A stretch of DNA of 64,000 bases from the NCBI GenBank assembly GCA_958295815.1, contig OY282374.1:1-64000 (forward strand), read 5' to 3'. The position numbers and the translations under genes were made by a program. Below are positions 10,382-18,682 of this stretch, piece after piece; the stretch's first letter is position 1; each line of letters starts with the position of its first letter. Under the pieces are notes generated by a model that saw nothing but the letters and a program-made list of their open reading frames with translations, was not told the origin of the DNA and did no database searches. The DNA comes from Candidatus Poribacteria bacterium. Its GTDB lineage: Bacteria > Poribacteria > WGA-4E > WGA-3G.

Positions 10382-10410
10382 AAAATACCCATAGAGAGCA
10401 TCGCATGCAA
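10382..10410 (-). promoter_or_regulatory. Candidate sigma-A promoter of the giant-protein operon
   Basis: On the minus strand TTGCAT (10410-10405) and TATTTT (10387-10382) are separated by exactly 17 bases. Transcription would start near 10375, about 50 bases before the ATG at 10325. Seen by eye only. Confidence 0.4.
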
Positions 10411-10560
10411 GGCAAAAGCAATGCCGGTGCTCATCTTACAAAATCAGATGCGGTTTATGTATTTTTGGCAATTTTCTTCTTACCGGTGCTGCTAATGTGT
10501 TGTTAAAAGGCGTAATACTGTTATTTTATACTATTATCGCAATTTTTGTCAAATTAAAAT

Positions 10561-10589
10561 TTGCATTTAATATTTTTTTAGGTTAAAAT
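10561..10589 (+). promoter_or_regulatory. Candidate sigma-A promoter of the XRE regulator
   Basis: TTGCAT (10561-10566) and TAAAAT (10584-10589) are separated by 17 bases. The leader to the GTG at 10721 would be about 125 bases. Confidence 0.35.
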
Positions 10590-10720
10590 ATATTTCACGT
10601 TTTTGCTTCTCGTCAAAGTGGAATCCTTTTAAATCTGCGTATTGATGCTCTAAAATTGTAAGAAAATCAACGGCAACAAAGTGCCTGTTAGTTTCGTAAA
10701 ACTTATAAAAGGAGTTAGAC

Positions 10721-11125
10721 GTGAACAAGGAATCGAAAGAATCTAAGAGGGCTGATAAAGTCGTTTCACGTATAAAACTGCGTCGCCGTGAGTTGAAGAT
10801 GACACAAACGGAACTCGCGAATGTAGCGAATTTAACGCCAGCCGCAATCTCGCAGTTTGAGTCGGGAACCCGTAAGCCTTCGTTTAATACGCTTTCCAGT
10901 CTCTCCGATGCTCTAAAGGTGACCACCGACTATTTGCTTGGAAAGGAGGAGAGGCGGTACGACGATCTCTTAGCCGACCCAAAGGTAAGTAGTATGTTTC
11001 AGGGCATGATGGAATTTACAGAGCAGGACAAGGACACGCTCTACGAGTTTTATGAATTTCTCAAGACGAAAGCGGAAGCGGCCAAGGCAGCGGCGGAAAA
11101 GAAATCACGCTCAGATACAGAATAG
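10721..11125 (+). CDS. XRE-family helix-turn-helix transcriptional regulator
   Basis: A 134-residue DNA-binding regulator. Residues about 17-72 form a Cro/CI-type five-helix domain: the turn helices read TQTELANVANLTPAAISQFE, followed by GTRKPSFNTLSSLSDALKV, which is characteristic of the family. The C-terminal 60 residues are charged and end in an alanine/lysine-rich helix, possibly for dimerisation. The start is GTG at 10721, preceded by AGGAG at the proper spacing. It is transcribed away from the giant FtsX-type gene across a 395-bp region, so it may control that operon, itself, or both. No effector domain is visible. Confidence 0.9.
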   Translation: MNKESKESKRADKVVSRIKLRRRELKMTQTELANVANLTPAAISQFESGTRKPSFNTLSSLSDALKVTTDYLLGKEERRYDDLLADPKVSSMFQGMMEFTEQDKDTLYEFYEFLKTKAEAAKAAAEKKSRSDTE

Positions 11126-11241
11126 CGTGCTTAGTATTTAACCGGTTTCAATTCCGTGTCCAGCCGTTTGATTTTGTGGCAAGATTTAAAGATATGTAGA
11201 CTTTTACTGGTAGGTTAGTGTACTTGGAAATTAACAGAAAT

Positions 11242-12294
11242 CTATACTTCCTTGGGGCATAAACAAACTTTACCGAAATTATGGCGGTTTTCCAACAACA
11301 GATGTGCCTCATGTGCCTGGTGAAGCGGTAAGGTCCGGTCTATAATAGGTTCGAGTTTCCCCTGTCCAGCGAGATGGATAAGCGTTCGGAGTTCAGCGAC
11401 TGTGCCGAGGGCAGAGCCCATTACAGTTAACTCCTTCTGATACAATTTTCGGATATTAATTGTTCCCATATTCCCCGTCGTAACACCACACGAGACCAAC
11501 CTTCCATTTTTAGCAAGACTTGCGATGCTCTGCTCCCATGTTGCAGTGCCGACATGCTCAAGGACGACATCCACACCTCGTCCGTCGGTTACATCGAGTA
11601 CAACCTCCGAAAAATCTATGTCTTTGTAATTAATTGTAACATCTGCGCCCATCTGCTGAGCGCGTTCCAGTTTCTCATCACTGCTTGCGGTAGCAAAAAC
11701 TCTGGCACCCGTTAATTTTGCGATTTGTAATCCTGCGCTACCGACACCACCCCCTACGCCAAGAATTAAGACATCATCCTCAGGACGAAGTTTTGCGCGC
11801 TCCATTAGCATGTGCCATGCCGTGAGGTACGCGATTGGCATCGCAGCGGCATTAACGAACGACAGTGGTGCCGGTATCTGAATAGCATTTTGTGCAGGGG
11901 CTTTTACATATTCTGCGTACCCGCCATTCGTTTGAAAACCGATGAGCTCTTGTGTGTCACATAAGTTTTCTGCACCGCGATGGCAGTCGCTGCAGACTCC
12001 ACATGGAATACATGGCGCGAGGACAACCCGATCCCCGACCGCTACACCACGAGCTTCGGCACCTACCTCGGCGATTGTTCCGGCGATGTCGGATCCGAGT
12101 ATGTGGGGTGTATCTCCTCGGCGGAGTTTCGCTTCTATTTCAGGTCTATTCCGCCGCGCATGGAGATCCAAGTAGTTGACGGCACAGGCTTCGACTTCAA
12201 GCAGCACCTCGTTAGTGGTAAGCGTCGGCTTCGGCACATCCGTGTACTGAAGCACCTCTACGCTACCCTGTTCTGAAAAAACAATTGCTTTCAT
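11242..12294 (-). CDS. Medium-chain dehydrogenase/reductase, quinone-oxidoreductase-like
   Basis: A 350-residue MDR-superfamily oxidoreductase using NAD(P)H. The GroES-like N-terminal half contains the structural zinc lobe with the cysteine cluster CIPCGVCSDCHRGAENLC (about 94-111), and the Rossmann half carries GVGGGVGSAGLQIAK (about 179-193). The usual catalytic zinc ligands are not conserved: the Cys expected near residue 40 is in ACAVNYLD, and GHE is replaced by GSD. This suggests a zinc-independent reductase of the quinone oxidoreductase/enoyl reductase type that keeps a structural zinc. No clear ribosome binding site precedes the ATG; the upstream bases are a run of GGTTA-like micro-repeats. 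The gene stands alone on the minus strand and its substrate is unknown. Confidence 0.9.
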   Translation of the reverse strand: MKAIVFSEQGSVEVLQYTDVPKPTLTTNEVLLEVEACAVNYLDLHARRNRPEIEAKLRRGDTPHILGSDIAGTIAEVGAEARGVAVGDRVVLAPCIPCGVCSDCHRGAENLCDTQELIGFQTNGGYAEYVKAPAQNAIQIPAPLSFVNAAAMPIAYLTAWHMLMERAKLRPEDDVLILGVGGGVGSAGLQIAKLTGARVFATASSDEKLERAQQMGADVTINYKDIDFSEVVLDVTDGRGVDVVLEHVGTATWEQSIASLAKNGRLVSCGVTTGNMGTINIRKLYQKELTVMGSALGTVAELRTLIHLAGQGKLEPIIDRTLPLHQAHEAHLLLENRHNFGKVCLCPKEV

Positions 12295-12295
12295 G

Positions 12296-12326
12296 TTGGT
12301 TGTCGGTTATCGGTTGTTAGTGGGCA
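12296..12326. repeat. GGTTA/GGTTG micro-repeat
   Basis: Imperfect short repeats of the form GGTTGTCGGTTATCGGTTGT directly upstream of the dehydrogenase gene. Similar degenerate repeats occur at 53106-53146. Confidence 0.5.
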
Positions 12327-12430
12327 GTTTTTATGAATATAGCACTTCTGCGAGGTGCTGAAAGAACTGATGAGTCTTGTTCAGACGTGTAGAACCTGTT
12401 GGAGTAGGGACTTGAGTTACGGTTGGTAGC

Positions 12431-13252
12431 TTAACGCCTATGCAGTTCGTTTAAGGAATCAGAAAGTCCTAATATCTCTAATTCTCTGGAGATATAATCG
12501 AGGACAGCCTTTTCTAAGTCGAAGGGATAAGTTACACCGTGCTGTTTTGCAATATTCGGTCCGTCCCGTTGCATAATGGCTGTTAACCGGAGATGTGCTT
12601 TTGCTATCTCTTCTCTATTAATACTGTGCATTGTTAATGCAGTTTCAATTTCTTCTCTGAGTGCTCGTGGCACAAAGGCATTGACGTTTTTTACACCCCT
12701 GTCTCTTTGGTTCCCACTTCCAATAATGAGAACTTCTGTCAGCGACATCACAGCAAATGTAGTGCCCATGAATCCAGCGATGTGTTCCTCGCGTCCCAAG
12801 ACTGTAGGAAGAATAGCGACCACACGCCAAAACTCATTGAGATACTGCTTTAGTGTTGTACGAATGTCTTTCGGTTCTTTGTCGCTACACACCTCCTGAA
12901 ATTGAAGGCATTCTTCAGTGGCGGACAACACGCGAACCTTAGTACGGTCAAGGGAAATTGTATCCGCTGCGTGTAGCCAAACATCGAGTCGCATCCCTGC
13001 TGTTGTGATGCAGGTTACCATCTGTCCGGGAAATGTGTCTTTGAAGAGAACCAATGGCTGAACACCGGATAACCAAGATTCAAGATCTGGTAGGAAAGAT
13101 TCCTTGTCTGCTTCAGCAACCAATAGATGAATATCGATGTCTGAATATCTGTCGGCAGTCCCTTTTGCGAGACTCCCTTCCAGCCATACTGCCAAAATGC
13201 GTCCATCTGAATCGGCCTTAGCTGTGAAAGCTTTCAGGTATTCTTGGTGCAT
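12431..13252 (-). CDS. Nucleotidyltransferase-fold protein
   Basis: A 273-residue protein with an N-terminal nucleotidyltransferase (pol beta-like) core. The signature GSLAKGTADRYSDIDIHLLV (about 26-45) supplies the Gly-Ser and the two Asp metal ligands, and a third Asp is likely in MRLDVWLH (about 91). The C-terminal half is helical (about 135-270), as in aminoglycoside adenylyltransferase-like and kanamycin-nucleotidyltransferase-like proteins. The substrate cannot be read from the sequence; a resistance role is possible but unproven. It lies alone on the minus strand, 36 bp downstream of the PhyH-type dioxygenase gene, so the two may be cotranscribed. Confidence 0.8.
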   Translation of the reverse strand: MHQEYLKAFTAKADSDGRILAVWLEGSLAKGTADRYSDIDIHLLVAEADKESFLPDLESWLSGVQPLVLFKDTFPGQMVTCITTAGMRLDVWLHAADTISLDRTKVRVLSATEECLQFQEVCSDKEPKDIRTTLKQYLNEFWRVVAILPTVLGREEHIAGFMGTTFAVMSLTEVLIIGSGNQRDRGVKNVNAFVPRALREEIETALTMHSINREEIAKAHLRLTAIMQRDGPNIAKQHGVTYPFDLEKAVLDYISRELEILGLSDSLNELHRR

Positions 13253-13288
13253 TTTTTCATCAGTCTTTTATTCGTCAGGCGCGGCAAT

Positions 13289-14098
13289 TTAACCATAGGC
13301 ACCGTGATTGAGGAAGCCGAGTAAGCGGCGTAAACGCGGACTCGCGTCTTTGTAGACGGAATCCGGCATATTGTAGTTCATAAACGGATAATATTTATGC
13401 CCGACGAGGCGGCGTCCGTACGTCACTTGTGTGATATATCGGATGCGCTGGGTCTGGTTCGGACCGCCACGATGCCACACCTGGTTGTTGAACATGATAA
13501 CACTTCCGGCTTTACCAAGATTATACTGGATTTTATCTTCCCACTCTGTGCCTTCGATCGGATTTGGCGGCGATGCTCCGAAAAGATGTGAACCCGGAAC
13601 AACTTCTGTGCCACCGTGTTCAATCTCGGTAACATCGGTGAGGTAGTAATTTGCCGTGAAAAGCAGCACTGGCAGCCGAACGTTCTTTGGCGGTTCACCT
13701 TCCGTTACAATGTAGTGCGGTGCATCGTCTTGGTGCCACGACGTGATTCCGCCGCCGGGAAAAGTTTGGAAAGAATTGTTGTGTATGACATGGCAGTTTT
13801 CCGCGACAAGTGCTTCAGCAAATGAGACAATGGGTTCAAGATCGAACAATCGGCGATTGGCTTCACTGTGTTCAAACATCCGATGGCTCAAGTGCATACG
13901 ACCTGCTGGGCTTCCACCATTTAGACCATTTGGGTTGTTTTCGAGTGCCCACTCTAAATCTTGACGAAGTTGCGCACATAGATCAGGTGGCAAGACATTT
14001 TGCAGAAACAGGCAGCCTCGCTGGTTAAATGTTTCTACCCATTCCTGGATTTGTTCATCACTGACAACCTGATCCGCTAAATAGGTTGTTTGTGCCAT
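13289..14098 (-). CDS. Phytanoyl-CoA dioxygenase (PhyH) family protein
   Basis: A 269-residue Fe(II)/2-oxoglutarate-dependent dioxygenase. The iron-binding facial triad is visible as H-x-D in SWHQDDAPHYI (about 119-129) and the distal His in VWHRGGPNQTQRIRY (about 207-221), with an Arg in the latter suited to 2-oxoglutarate. Length is normal for the family. GGAAGGT precedes the ATG. PhyH paralogues hydroxylate many small molecules, so phytanoyl-CoA itself is not implied. The next gene on the strand is the nucleotidyltransferase-like gene. Confidence 0.92.
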   Translation of the reverse strand: MAQTTYLADQVVSDEQIQEWVETFNQRGCLFLQNVLPPDLCAQLRQDLEWALENNPNGLNGGSPAGRMHLSHRMFEHSEANRRLFDLEPIVSFAEALVAENCHVIHNNSFQTFPGGGITSWHQDDAPHYIVTEGEPPKNVRLPVLLFTANYYLTDVTEIEHGGTEVVPGSHLFGASPPNPIEGTEWEDKIQYNLGKAGSVIMFNNQVWHRGGPNQTQRIRYITQVTYGRRLVGHKYYPFMNYNMPDSVYKDASPRLRRLLGFLNHGAYG

Positions 14099-14162
14099 TT
14101 TTCTACCTTCCGTCGTTTTTTATGCACGTAGATGGAGATAACAGAAACGGTTTCACTGGTTG

Positions 14163-14190
14163 CGGGCGCGGTTTCAACCCACGCCTATTG
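14163..14190. terminator. Hairpin 3' of the DUF350 gene
   Basis: An interrupted inverted repeat (GGCG-C-GGTT, loop, AACC-CA-CGCC) about 40 bases downstream of the minus-strand DUF350 stop. It has no clear T-tract and resembles other GGTTT..AAACC palindromes in the window, so it may be a dispersed repeat rather than a terminator. Confidence 0.35.
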
Positions 14191-14231
14191 TGAACCTTGC
14201 ACGCATGAAGTATCTATGGAGATGGTTGATA

Positions 14232-14573
14232 CTAACCACCCATCGCTGCAGCGACGATGATGCCGAGTGAGACGAGGACCCCCGCGACCGCGATACCGGC
14301 AGCGGTATTGTTCTCTTCGGCAATCTGACGGTTTAGGTCGTAGGGGGTCGCCATATCGAAGACTTTGTAGCCTACCATCAGAATTATTAAACCGACAATA
14401 CTAAAGACAACGCCTTCAACAATAAAACCGCCCAAGACTTTGAAGTCTACCATCGGACCATCTATTGATCCAATCGGGTCGGCTTGGGCATTCGCGTTAT
14501 GTGTGAACAGAACAAAAGCAGCAATTGCCACTGTGGCGAGGATGAATGTGGTGAAAACAATCTGTTTAGCCAT
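14232..14573 (-). CDS. DUF350-type membrane protein
   Basis: A 113-residue membrane protein with a signal-like first helix (about 5-29) and two further helices (about 50-71 and 91-110). Between them YDLNRQIAEENNTAAGIAVA is the typical DUF350 sequence, where the Asn-Asn-x-Ala-Ala-Gly stretch precedes a glycine-rich helix. DUF350 proteins often carry two tandem copies; here there is one, behind a cleavable-looking signal ending in NANA. Function is unknown. AAGGAG lies about ten bases before the ATG. It lies 113 bp downstream of the 1331-residue gene, beyond a terminator-like hairpin, so it is probably transcribed separately. Confidence 0.8.
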   Translation of the reverse strand: MAKQIVFTTFILATVAIAAFVLFTHNANAQADPIGSIDGPMVDFKVLGGFIVEGVVFSIVGLIILMVGYKVFDMATPYDLNRQIAEENNTAAGIAVAGVLVSLGIIVAAAMGG

Positions 14574-14650
14574 TTTATATAGTCTCCTTATTTTCGGCGA
14601 GACTCACTCCCGCGTGTATCTGCCTTAATAGTGTAATGGCACACGGTGTG

Positions 14651-14673
14651 AGAAAGCCGCGTGTGGGCTTTCT
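14651..14673 (-). terminator. Terminator-like hairpin after the 1331-residue gene
   Basis: A perfect 8-bp inverted repeat AGAAAGCC / GGCTTTCT with a 7-base loop, 14 bases past the stop of the minus-strand gene. No strong T-run follows it on the minus strand. Confidence 0.45.
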
Positions 14674-14686
14674 AAAGACCCTACTA

Positions 14687-17600
14687 CTATGTCGCAAGTT
14701 CAAACTGCACATCCGTTGAGGTGTGCAGGTGCTTTATCAATATAGCGTCCTTATCTTCGATATAAAGCCATCCGGATTCAACATCTTCAAGTGTTTGCAC
14801 AACCGGAATTTCAGTTTCTATGTATTTACTTTGTTCATTAGTCTGTTCAGACGTATCGGGTGTTGTGTCCGCATCCGGGCTTGGTTTGTCATCCGGGGAT
14901 GATGCGAACTGATACCTCGCGCGAAGTGTTTGTGGCGTACGTCCGTAACCGATAATGACGGAATAACTTGCCTCATTTTCGGCATAGCTGAGTTGCCAGT
15001 TCAGTTGACCGGTATTGGTTAGCTTAAGCGCGCCTACCTTTGCTTCTGAACTAAGATGGACCTCACCTGCGATAGCGGTTTTAATGCCTGGATCAAGCCC
15101 TAGGAGCGTATAGACATTTACCATAATATCTTCAGGGTTCAGATGTGGTCCTTTGCCTTCAGTGCAAAAACCGTAGAATCCATCGGGGTAGGTGCCTTTG
15201 AGTTCACCGTCTTCCCACTGCTGATACATTGCGCTGACCGTGATGCCTTCAGCAATCTGTGCCCACCGTTCATCTTTGGTATGTTGATTCAGGCGTTGTA
15301 AGTAGTAAGCGAGAACTAAACCGTTCCATTGGACAGGAACGCCGAACCACGGATGCGTGTAGAAAGATGTACCAAAAACGGGGATTGAAGCGAACTGCAT
15401 ACCGGGTCGATCTGGAAGATGCCAATGGTAGAGGAATGGCAACGCTGTTTCTGCCCAATAGGTTGCGCGTTTGAGATATTCTTTTTCTCTTGTGAGTTCG
15501 TGGGCTTCAACATAAGCCCCGATTGCATGCGCAGCCGCGAGGATGTCCGGTTGATACATTGGGCATTCCCACATTTGCGCGCCGCGTGGCACGGAGAATT
15601 GCTTCATGAATGCAAGTGCCTTGACACCTGCCTTTTGCGATGTTTTATTGCCGGTAATTCGGGCGTGTTTGAGGAGTAGAAGTGCTGATTCAGCACAGGT
15701 ACCGAGCACCGATTCACCTTCCGTTCCGAGAGATGCAGTTTTAGCATTTGTTGGATGCCACCGCCAACTTCCATCGGGTTCTTGTGTATTGATGCGTTGC
15801 TGTGCCTCTTCCGCCATATAAGTTAGTCCAGCATCGATATTGCCGATATAGTACGGAAATTCCCATCTCAAAATGTGGCAGGAGCCGCGTGCAGCGAGTC
15901 TCTCTTTACCAGATTCAGTTATGGTGTTCTTAGCGATCTCTAATGCCCGTTCTTTTACCTGTTCATCTTTTGTGGCGAGGTAATCGTACCAGAGTAGCGT
16001 TCCAAAGCCGGGTTCGTTCTGTGCTGTCCAATCCACACAGTGACGAGATTTTCGTGTATTTTCGTCCCATGTGGTGTGCATAAATCCGTGTCGTGAGAGT
16101 AGGAGTTCCTCCTCATCAGTGCGCGGAGGTTTAAGCGGTTCTGGAGTGCCATAAGCGTCAGTCCAGTGTGCTATCGCATCTAAAATAGAGGCGTTACCAT
16201 GGATGATGATTTCACTTTTAATCGATATCGGGTGCGAAGAGGTCAGTGAATACGGGGTAGAAGCCTCTATCTCATTTTCCTGTACCCATTCTGGCACAGT
16301 CGGTAAGAACAGTCCGAAGGCGTGGTTTTTCTGGGACTGGTGCCAATTAGGTGAAGCAAAAATTGCTGAGAGCATCTGATTTTCACCATCCCAAGTATCG
16401 AGCGGGTTCCAGATGATGCCAACTATTGATTTCTGCATCTCTACTGCCATGACAGGTACCGTAATCTTATACGGATGCGGAACCAAGCGGTTATCAAGGG
16501 GCGGGGCTGCGTCACGCGGGTTTGAGGAACGTTCTTCGTTCTCCAAGAATTCCAGTCCGGGGAACAGTGCCGCCGTCTTCTTCTCTGGGTTGCGTCCACA
16601 CCCGGCGTAAAGCATCGGGCCGCGGAAAGCGAGGAGTGCTCTGTCTCCATCGGTTTGCAACTGGTATTCCGTTTTAACTCGGTTCGCATCTTCGGTGAGG
16701 GTCCACTTCATTTCATAATTCCATGTCACACCGTCGGTATCCGTATTGGTGCCGCTTAACCGAATGACGGACTCGTCAGCATTACCGGCAAGTTGGTACC
16801 CTGTTGGAACCAGTCGAAATGTTTGACGATTTTGTGATGCATCAAGGTAAGTAACCTCAGAGAGTGCAGGACTGGTCGCCACCCGTTGATAATTGCCGCC
16901 TTTTGCGACAAAAAGTATGTAATATTCAAATCCGCCTTCAACAGCATTCTGGTCGGATTTGGTAGACTGCATCCTGCGAACAAAAACGATACGGAGTTGT
17001 TTGTTCCCTATCACGACGCTGCCGTCTTGGGTATAGGTGTGCAGCTCTTTTATTACTTTAGTGGTGAGTTTGGGTTGTGCGGGAAGTACCGAGACCCGAC
17101 CTTGAGCCGTGTGACGTTCTTCGCCTGCTGTGGTTTGACATTTAAGCGAAATTGAGAAAGAAACTGTAGTCGGGTGTGGAAGGCGGCGAGCTACCCAGGA
17201 GACAGTGACTTCTTCACCCGATTCAATTGCTTTGACCGTTTGCCTCGGTCTGCCACGCCTTAACTTCACACCGTTGATGGCAATTCGCGCCGTATCCGCT
17301 TTACCTAAAGGAGCACTACCAGTATTCCGGACGATACACTGGACCTCGAAATCTTCGCCTGCCGTGACGACCGCCGCTGTTGCCCCTACGCTCACAATTT
17401 CCAGTTTCGGTTGTGCTGCGTAGAGAGATATCTTAGCAGGTCTCTCTTCTATACCGAGCGTTTCAATACAAATATCCTTTAAAGCGGAGACAGCCGTCGA
17501 AGCGGGTTGGTTAAACGCCAGCATCTGTGTCTGTTCATCTTCCAAGTGTACGATGGCGATACCACATCGAACTTCTGGTTCGGCGGCTCTTTTCGCTTTT

Positions 17601-18682
17601 CGGAGAGAGGTCTCTTTGAGTTTGTATAATTGCGGTTTGCCCCACAATGCCCAGGCGTAGTTGCTATTACCTTGGACGTTGCATTCCGTCAAGAATGAGA
17701 GAATAACCTCTTTGCCAGCGTAGCTTGTGAGGTCGATACCTTCCTCCTGCCAGCGACAGTCGGTTGCGACCGATTCAAAGTGTCTCTCTACAGAAGCAGA
17801 ATCGTCTGTATTGGAAATTTCGATGGCGAACTTTACACCACCAGGTTGTCGCTCTGTATCATCAAACGCGACACCATCCCTTAAACCGATGGAGAAGTGC
17901 AGAAGAAGTTTAGCCTTATTATCAACATCGGGCAGCGAAACAGCATAGTCGATTTTTGCGACCTCTGTCGGCGTGGGATGTTCAAAGATAGCGGGTTTTG
18001 TGACACCGCCTGAAGAGTCTCTGCCGTTGGCAGATGCTTGCTCTGTACCAGAGACAGTGCTGTGTTCAAACATCTCCACGAAGTCGTAGATTTCCTCAAC
18101 AATGCCGAGATTTAGCGGGATTGGAGGTTCGGGTGCTTCTGGTTCGATATCGTCGCTCTCTTCCGTTTCTTGTGTTTCGATTTCTGTAGTTTCCGAATTA
18201 TCCGCGTTTTCCTCGGTAGACAGGACAATCTCCACCGGTGGTTCCGTCTCACCTTCGGAAACCGAATTGTCGGATTCTAATGACGGTTCGGTATCGTCAC
18301 CATCGGCAGGCACGGGATCACTAACCTCATCAGCAGGTGCGTTGTCCGCATCTGCTGCGGTGGCAGTGTCGTTCTCGGTCGCTCCAGTGTTTTCATCGTC
18401 TATACCGACAGGCTCGATATCCAGATGTATTTGGATACTCTCGTCTTCGGTGACAGGCGGAGCATCCTCCTCCGGACGTGCCTCCTCTGGAGTGGATGAG
18501 TGTTGATTTTCTTCAGTTTCTGTCTGCTCGGAAACTTCAGCATCATCTAAAGAGTTGTCATCAGTTATGTGTTCTAATTCCGTTTGGGGTTCGTCGCCAT
18601 CTTGTGCATCGGTGGGTTCATCGATTTCTTCCTCTGTTTTTCCGATACAGGTGGCTAAAAGCTGTTGAAAACCGGTGAGCAT
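14687..18682 (-). CDS. Large multidomain protein: acidic N-terminus, beta-sandwich, CARDB-like and alpha/alpha-toroid domains
   Basis: A 1331-residue protein of unknown function. Residues about 15-215 are a very acidic, low-complexity Glu/Asp/Thr/Ser tract. A jelly-roll-like domain (about 225-370) is followed by a CARDB-like domain (about 424-505; VRNTGSAPLGKADTARIAI), beta-rich segments to about 830, then a helical region (about 860-1200; RWEFPYYIGNIDAGLTYMAE, GSWRWHP, GTYPDGFYGF) that looks like an alpha/alpha toroid of the glycoside-hydrolase/lyase type, and a C-terminal beta domain. No normal signal peptide is seen. Its ATG directly follows the TAA of the GH172-type gene, which suggests translational coupling and a joint role in carbohydrate processing. 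The catalytic residues cannot be assigned. Confidence 0.8.
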   Translation of the reverse strand: MLTGFQQLLATCIGKTEEEIDEPTDAQDGDEPQTELEHITDDNSLDDAEVSEQTETEENQHSSTPEEARPEEDAPPVTEDESIQIHLDIEPVGIDDENTGATENDTATAADADNAPADEVSDPVPADGDDTEPSLESDNSVSEGETEPPVEIVLSTEENADNSETTEIETQETEESDDIEPEAPEPPIPLNLGIVEEIYDFVEMFEHSTVSGTEQASANGRDSSGGVTKPAIFEHPTPTEVAKIDYAVSLPDVDNKAKLLLHFSIGLRDGVAFDDTERQPGGVKFAIEISNTDDSASVERHFESVATDCRWQEEGIDLTSYAGKEVILSFLTECNVQGNSNYAWALWGKPQLYKLKETSLRKAKRAAEPEVRCGIAIVHLEDEQTQMLAFNQPASTAVSALKDICIETLGIEERPAKISLYAAQPKLEIVSVGATAAVVTAGEDFEVQCIVRNTGSAPLGKADTARIAINGVKLRRGRPRQTVKAIESGEEVTVSWVARRLPHPTTVSFSISLKCQTTAGEERHTAQGRVSVLPAQPKLTTKVIKELHTYTQDGSVVIGNKQLRIVFVRRMQSTKSDQNAVEGGFEYYILFVAKGGNYQRVATSPALSEVTYLDASQNRQTFRLVPTGYQLAGNADESVIRLSGTNTDTDGVTWNYEMKWTLTEDANRVKTEYQLQTDGDRALLAFRGPMLYAGCGRNPEKKTAALFPGLEFLENEERSSNPRDAAPPLDNRLVPHPYKITVPVMAVEMQKSIVGIIWNPLDTWDGENQMLSAIFASPNWHQSQKNHAFGLFLPTVPEWVQENEIEASTPYSLTSSHPISIKSEIIIHGNASILDAIAHWTDAYGTPEPLKPPRTDEEELLLSRHGFMHTTWDENTRKSRHCVDWTAQNEPGFGTLLWYDYLATKDEQVKERALEIAKNTITESGKERLAARGSCHILRWEFPYYIGNIDAGLTYMAEEAQQRINTQEPDGSWRWHPTNAKTASLGTEGESVLGTCAESALLLLKHARITGNKTSQKAGVKALAFMKQFSVPRGAQMWECPMYQPDILAAAHAIGAYVEAHELTREKEYLKRATYWAETALPFLYHWHLPDRPGMQFASIPVFGTSFYTHPWFGVPVQWNGLVLAYYLQRLNQHTKDERWAQIAEGITVSAMYQQWEDGELKGTYPDGFYGFCTEGKGPHLNPEDIMVNVYTLLGLDPGIKTAIAGEVHLSSEAKVGALKLTNTGQLNWQLSYAENEASYSVIIGYGRTPQTLRARYQFASSPDDKPSPDADTTPDTSEQTNEQSKYIETEIPVVQTLEDVESGWLYIEDKDAILIKHLHTSTDVQFELAT

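Larger units (their letters stand above)
10326..10720. other. AT-rich intergenic region between divergent genes
   Basis: This 395-bp stretch separates the giant-protein gene from the divergent XRE regulator. It holds one promoter-like match on each strand and no convincing open frame. A minus-strand frame (10567-10926) overlaps the start of the regulator gene out of phase and is not credible. The arrangement makes this the natural operator region for the XRE protein, but I see no long palindrome to name as its site. Confidence 0.6.

Noticed and set aside
10567-10926. Minus-strand frame of 119 codons overlapping the XRE gene
   Set aside because: It overlaps the start of a clear helix-turn-helix gene on the other strand and shows no family pattern.
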